35,261 nt of DNA. Source: Amoebophrya sp. AT5.2 (Eukaryota > Sar > Dinophyceae > Syndiniales > Amoebophryaceae). The DNA is taken from assembly GCA_005223375.1 (NCBI GenBank), contig RXOD01003944.1, positions 1 to 35,261 of the forward strand, in the 5' to 3' direction. The translations under genes and the position numbers were made by a program. Below, piece after piece: positions 30,407 to 35,261 of this stretch (position 1 is its first letter; every line of letters begins with the position of its first letter). The notes beneath the pieces were generated by a model that worked only from the letters and a program-made list of their open reading frames with translations, had not been told where the DNA came from and ran no database searches.

Positions 30407-33228
30407 CTACGTTTTCAATTCGTAAAGATGGCAGAGGGAATCCCAGAACTGGTGACCGGACTCGCCGGCCAGATGAAACTCCGTATGGGTGCACTCCGCG
30501 AGCACCGATTGGATACGCGAGGTGGCTAACGGCCGGCGGTAGATGTAGTCCACGCGGCCATTGCCGAAGCCGTCGATCATGTGCGCCTCCGTTTCGTTGC
30601 ACACCACGTGCTTCTTGTCGTGGTGAATCAAGAAGAACAACGCGGCGGCATTGCGACGCAAAACCATCCCGCGAATCCCCTCCAGCTCGGCGAATGGAAC
30701 CTACGTTTATTGGGTTGTGACGCTGGCTTATAGATGTAGTTGAGTACTTTCTTATATGGCAGGGCAACCAGGGGGGGTTGGACATAGAAGCACAAAGCAA
30801 TTAGACAAAGCCACTGAATAGGAATAGTGGACGAAATCTAGAGTCAGACATGAACTAGAACTACCTCGCTCGTGGCGAACACCATTCCGTATGGCGGCGT
30901 CATTCTGCCTGCCATGAGCATGGCTTCTTTCCCGCTGAGCGCGAGATCGCAGTCGACCTGGGCGCGAAGCAGGGCGTTCTTGGACTTGCGCTGGTTTTCG
31001 GGGCCCAGCGGGAACGCTCGCTCCCCGACCACCGTGCCCGCGAGCTCCACCAGCAGCGCCCGTGGCTTCGCGAACGTCTCGAACCGAAGCCGCTCCACGA
31101 AGCCGGTCAGCTTCCGCGATTGCATCAACACGCCCTTGCTGAAAATCAGCAGCCAGGGCGTGCACTGCACCTGGTACTTGTGCGCAAGCTCGTTCACAAA
31201 CCTGGTCGCGTGGGGGTGTAGTAACTACAGGTATAGTCTTCAAGTTGTAAGGTACTCTCTAGTCTACGTGTTTTTTTATGTATCTTTCGGTTTCGTTTAA
31301 GTTCTAGAAGTACCTCCTGTCGCTGATGAGCGCGCCTCGTTCTGCCATGTCGACCATGGCGAAGTCGATACGCTTGTCGAACTTTTTTGCACAAGCCTGC
31401 GCGACCTGCATCACCTTTTCCGCATGCTTCGACTGCGGATCCCAGGGCGCATGGAAGCACACAACGTACATCTTGGCCTTGCTGGCAAGCACGGCCGGCT
31501 CCAGCTCGTCGTGCTCCAGCGTCTTCACCGTCTTAGGAAAAAACCAACGGCTCGGCTGAGGTGAGGTGGTTGGTGTTGTAGTTTTCGTATTGATCCTCGA
31601 TTTTGACTCGAAAGGAAATTCAGCGTGTGCGTGGTCAGCGTGCGGAAGTAAATTTGGTTTTGGACGCGATGGTCGGATACGCTTCCGGATGCATGATCTT
31701 CCACGTACGCTACAACGGCGCCTCATCTGAAATAAAAACAAGCTCATTGTCATTGAAGTACTCCGTCGTCGATTCCTTTACTCGCCTTTAGTTTGCTCTC
31801 GCCGCCGAGCATGAGTTTTCCGCTCATATTCTTGATGCCCACCTTGCTGGTTTCGCCCGTGGTTTCGTTGGTCATCGTCGCCATGCGTGTCAGCGTCGGA
31901 TTTTTTTTCTCCACGATTTTTGCGAGGTCCCGTTCCACGGCGTATTCAATGCGGCCCTTCGTGAGTTTCCGCGTCAGGTTTTCGAAGGTTTGGTCGAGAC
32001 CCTCCGCGGGTGCGGCCCCGGTCACTTGCGCGAACCGGTCTTTGATCGTGCCAAACAGGTGTTTCCCCGTGATTGGGTCAATGTTGGGCTGCGACTGCGT
32101 GGCGTTCAACTGCTTCGGCTTGCTCGCGGAGGACGGAAACGCAGAAACAATCGAATCCTGCATCTGCTTGCTGTGGAAGGATGTGGTATATATGAAAAAA
32201 AGTCAATGCGCTCAAATGGAATATATAAGTGCCAATATCTCTGTGTTCATAAAAGTCAAAAGACGTACGGTACTTACGAAAAAGTAAAAGCCGTAAATAA
32301 AAGGACATGTATACAGCTGGCGCGAGGTTGCGTCAAGGATTCCGGCCGTCTGTAGCTTCACCTCCGAGGCATGCTGCACCGGGTCGGCGTCTGAAAATAT
32401 CGAATATGGGTTGGGCGATAGGAGAAAATACAACTACGAGAAGAAAGAAAAAGTAGAATTTATCTTTGAACGCGCCACTGCCACTTCCACATCATCAACA
32501 TTTCTCGATTATACGTGCCATCGTTTTTATCCGCAGCAGCGAGAGCCCTGCGTTGCTTGGGTCGAACAGGGACGGTGGCACGATTCCGAGTACGAAGGTG
32601 TGCTTCACTTTCTCCGACTGGAAGTCGCAGCAGATCATCCCCGTGGTTTGCGGCTGGTTTCCTAGCACGCCCGTTCTCCCGGGCCCCTTCGCCAGCTCCG
32701 CCGGGTGCTTCGCGAAGCGGTTGTGGCACACGCGGAGGCCGACCTTCGTGAGGCCCCCGCCCGCCGTGGCGACGGGCATGGCGACCTTCGCGAAGCTGGC
32801 GTCATCGACCCCGTCCGTCCACCTCACCTTTTCCACCCCCGTGACCGTGCCCGTCTCGGCGACCCGCTTCGTGAGGGCCACGCCGTCGCGCGTGACGGCG
32901 AGGCGGTACACAAAACCAGCCTCGTCGGGCTCCGACTCGACGCGGCCGAGACCCCACTCGTTGATGGACCCGAGCACGAGCCCAGTCTTCGGACCAAAAA
33001 ACATGCCGGAAAAACGACGCGCCTTCTGGACCTGGCTCACAACAACCGCGCGCTTGCCCGACGGATAATACCTGCGGCCGACAGAAAATCGTCGATACAA
33101 GCTGAAGCTCTTGTATCCGCTAGTAAAAGTACAGTGCGGAATCTGCATCAGCAACTGAGTCTGCTCTTTTGCTTTTTCTTGCTACCAAGGTCGACTTCGT
33201 AGTCGGGGACAAATTTATACCACGCCAT
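30407..33228 (-). CDS. Multi-exon protein with a Cys-less thioredoxin fold
   Basis: Exons keep phase: 33221-33228 (ATG GCG TG), 32515-33071, 32315-32390, 31762-32170, 31314-31726, 30865-31201 and 30407-30700, about 697 residues. The alternative start is ATG 33146-33148 without the first intron. The N-terminal 190 residues form a beta-rich-looking domain (FFGPKTGLVLGSINEWGLGR) that I do not recognise. A helical linker (ATSRQLKQMQDSIVSAF) and a basic stretch follow. At about residues 415-525 lies a thioredoxin fold: KMYVVCFHAPWDPQSKHAEK, then DFAMVDMAE, then the cis-Pro-like QCTPWLLIFSKG. The usual CxxC after the Trp is DPQS, so no dithiol redox chemistry is expected; a chaperone or binding role is inferred. 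The C-terminal domain (ALFFLIHHDKKHVVCNETE) is unknown. Confidence 0.7.
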
Positions 33229-33303
33229 TGATCGATGACCACAGAAAGGCATACTACATAAAAACAGAAACAGAAACAGAAAGATCCGCATATTAAAAGA
33301 AGA

Positions 33304-33600
33304 TCACAGGAGGCATAGGAAGATGAAGTAGCATCCAACAACAAGCGTAAACAGTACATAGTACGCGAACGCAGAGCCGTCTTCCTCGACGTTGAGGGCT
33401 ACTTTCCCGCTGTCGTAGACCTCCCGGATGCTCTTGAAGTAGGGTCCCAAATCTGGTCGCAGCCTGCCGCTGTGCAGGTGCTTCAGCTTTTTCGTGGTCT
33501 TGTCGCCGCATATCCGTCGCGGATCGGACTCCGTTCGATCGATAACCGCCTGCGAAGCCACGTCGAGCTTGCATATCGTGGTCGAGCTGGCCTCCGGCAT
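33304..33600 (-). CDS. Small protein with a C-terminal membrane anchor
   Basis: An open frame of 98 codons runs from ATG 33598-33600 to the stop at 33304. The last 20 or so residues (YYVLFTLVVGCYFIFLCLL) form a hydrophobic helix right at the C-terminus, preceded by a charged region with LRPDLGPYFKSIREVYDSG. This is the layout of a tail-anchored protein. A stop (TAG) lies just upstream in frame within an acceptor-like sequence (ggaaagtag), so this could instead be the last exon of a longer gene reaching toward 34000. No family is recognised. The gene to its left starts only about 75 bp beyond its stop. Confidence 0.5.
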   Translation of the reverse strand: MPEASSTTICKLDVASQAVIDRTESDPRRICGDKTTKKLKHLHSGRLRPDLGPYFKSIREVYDSGKVALNVEEDGSAFAYYVLFTLVVGCYFIFLCLL

Positions 33601-34754
33601 GATGATTGCCTACTTTCCTCCGCCACCGCTGTCTGGTGGTGCCCTGCGGCGCCTGGCAGGGATAGGGATACTCCTGGCCCGGATCCGTAGTTCGCTGTCG
33701 CTCGTTGTACCAGCTGGCGCAGCGCGTAGTACTAGGAGCAAGTACGACCACGCGCAGTTCCAGTTGTGTACGTCTGCTCTGTGTGGCCTCTTATCCTCGA
33801 AAAGCTCGGAGCATGAACTGTCAGGAACGGCAGCCGTCAGGGATTGATGGCGACCTGCTCCGGATCTGGGTGCACCGGCTGGGCTCGATTTAAGCCTGAG
33901 ACTCTGCGCTCCCAATGCACCAGTGCTAATGCAGAGGCTCAGACTTGAATTCAGCTCGAGACCACGCGCGGATAGAAGCGGTAGTCCGCTGCCGCCTGCG
34001 GTCACACCCAGGAGAATGACGCCGCCGGTCGGACGAACCAGCAGGATGAACCTGAACGGCCAGAGAACATCTTCTAGTCTCTTGATCTCTTCTAACGTAC
34101 ACGTAGACGTACACTTCTATATCTTCTCGTATTAATCTTACATCTTGTTTATGTTTTGCTCCGTCCCTACTTTCTGTTATCTTTGTCTTTCTTTCAGCTA
34201 GTGCTAGCTTCAGTTGATGTAAATCTGGTTTTATTTTTGAAGTTCTTCAAACTTCTTCGCCGGCATCGCAAACGCGAAGGCGCTGTAAAATTATAACACA
34301 CGTCGCACGTTTTTCTTTTCTTTGGTACTTTAGCTATTTTTCCAATCGCTGAGCCTCAGACTCGCTCTTGCTGCTCCCTGTACAACTTGAAGAAGTCAGT
34401 GCTCGAGATTCTGCTTCTGCACCTGCAGATGCTCCTTATTAAGAAGCGAAAAATCGTATGTGTCGCTCACGCTCGTCGGTGTCGAAAATTGAGAGTCGGT
34501 TCTGCCTTTGCGCTCATCCTGGAAACACGACATCGCGTACCAACCAAGTAGGCGCAACCGAAATGCAGCACCCCTCCATCATCCATGAGGGTTCGGGTTG
34601 TTCAATTCTGCTTACAGATATTACAGGTGCGTGGTCTTACTACTTAAAGTACTTTATGTTCCACCAGGTCAAAGGGTGAAGGTGGTGAAGCACGTCGTCG
34701 AAACTTGGAGTTGGAAACTCAACTCGTTATAGAAGTCGCGTAACGGAAAATGGG
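33601..34754. other. Spacer with unresolved coding-like fragments
   Basis: This stretch separates the anchored small protein from the stop of the RS-like gene. A minus-strand frame at about 33610-34000 and an Ala/Glu/Ser-rich fragment near 34341-34430 have coding-like composition. Neither has a start codon or a phase-matched partner. They may be upstream exons of the small gene, untranslated sequence, or chance. Confidence 0.35.
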
Positions 34755-35261
34755 TCACCTGCGCATGCGGCTGTCTCGGCGGCGTGCGGAGGGTGCTCTT
34801 TCGCGACTGTCCTCTCTATCGATTCTCCCCATCTCCTGCTCTTGCGCTTCGCGCTCTGACACTGCGGGGCGGTTTCGAGCGCGGCTGTCTCGAATGATGT
34901 TGTAGCGATCCGCCGAAACGCCAGTCTGCGGCACGGCATCCAAACCCGCCGAGTGCGCCTCCATCTGCGCCAGGTAATCAATTTCCTCTTCGCCTTCCTG
35001 CTCCTCATCATTCATCTTGCTTTCACCTGGAGGATCTTGTTCGTCCCTTCGCTGCCGTTGAGCATCTTGCGGTTCCTGATCTACTTGTAGTTGTTCCCTC
35101 CGATATTGATGACCTTGTTCCGCTTCCGGTGACCGCCGCCCGCGGTCGCGGTAGTCTCCATCTTCATCCCTCCTGCTTCGGGGCGGGCCGCGAGGAGACT
35201 GTTTGCGCCGGTCGCGGCTGTCGTTTCTGCGATAGTTTCTATCCTCGCTGCGGGCTGCTGC
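34755..35261 (-). CDS. C-terminal part of an Arg/Ser/Glu-rich protein (cut by right edge)
   Basis: The frame is open from the window edge to TGA at 34755-34757, 168 codons. The visible N-terminal half is rich in Arg, Ser, Asp and Gln with RS/RD-type dipeptides (SRDRRKQSPRGPPRSRRDED). The second half begins with an acidic patch (MNDEEQEGEEEIDYLAQM), then a more ordered segment (GVSADRYNIIRDSRARNRP), and ends in basic residues. RS-like and RE-like composition is common in splicing and RNA-processing factors, so that is the likely area of function, but no RNA-binding domain is in view and no family can be named. No intron is needed in this part. Confidence 0.7.
   Translation of the reverse strand, partial: AAARSEDRNYRRNDSRDRRKQSPRGPPRSRRDEDGDYRDRGRRSPEAEQGHQYRREQLQVDQEPQDAQRQRRDEQDPPGESKMNDEEQEGEEEIDYLAQMEAHSAGLDAVPQTGVSADRYNIIRDSRARNRPAVSEREAQEQEMGRIDREDSRERAPSARRRDSRMRR

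Noticed and set aside
30037..30720. 227-codon plus-strand frame starting with ATG
   Set aside because: Half of it is antisense to the well-supported last exon of the thioredoxin-fold gene; the other half has no recognisable domain.
32515..33071. Resemblance of the N-terminal domain plus helix to a p24/GOLD protein
   Set aside because: There is no signal peptide, conserved Cys pair or C-terminal membrane helix; the likeness is superficial.
1..35261. tRNA, rRNA, snRNA, spliced-leader genes, CRISPR arrays and transposase genes
   Set aside because: I looked for the conserved sequence blocks and repeat layouts of each and found none that could be supported by eye.

Overview
This window looks like nuclear DNA of a compact protist genome, not bacterial DNA. 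Long open reading frames rich in Ser, Ala and Gly are joined by short GT-AG introns whose reading phases match, and no bacterial operon signals were seen. Every gene I can support lies on the minus strand, so the window is one strictly unidirectional array of about twelve genes. That layout, the low-complexity proteins, a degenerate EF-hand giant and a diverged methyltransferase would suit an alveolate such as a dinoflagellate or syndinian relative. This lineage call is an inference with low to moderate confidence; no rRNA or spliced-leader gene is present to settle it.

Layout, right to left (direction of transcription). 34755-35261: C-terminal part of an Arg/Ser/Glu-rich protein cut by the window edge. 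33304-33600: small protein with a C-terminal membrane anchor. 30407-33228: seven-exon protein with a thioredoxin fold lacking the catalytic cysteines. 27089-29490: three-exon, 12-helix MFS transporter. 26148-26989: small three-exon gene of unknown function. 17053-25109: about 2,570-residue scaffold with degenerate EF-hands. 13156-15804: type II membrane protein with a PAN-like Cys segment and an FkbM-like methyltransferase fold. 10034-12499: membrane protein carrying a MetAP1-type zinc finger but no peptidase. 7520-8788: two-helix, Cys-rich membrane protein. 3639-7036: seven-exon coiled-coil protein. 1787-3411: multi-exon Ser-rich protein. 1-441: 5' part of a Lys-rich protein running off the left edge.

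I resolved about 24 introns by requiring GT-AG ends and matching phase on both sides. They are 32 to 393 nt long, with four of 32-40 nt. About a third of the donors read GTAC, only one reads GTGAGT and none reads GTAAGT. Several repeats sit at or near splice sites: a 22-bp tandem duplication of a splice acceptor, a long inverted repeat in the two introns flanking one exon, and a hairpin between direct repeats inside an intron. The genes do not form an evident pathway. The most notable coding finding is the membrane-anchored zinc finger of the methionine-aminopeptidase-1 type.
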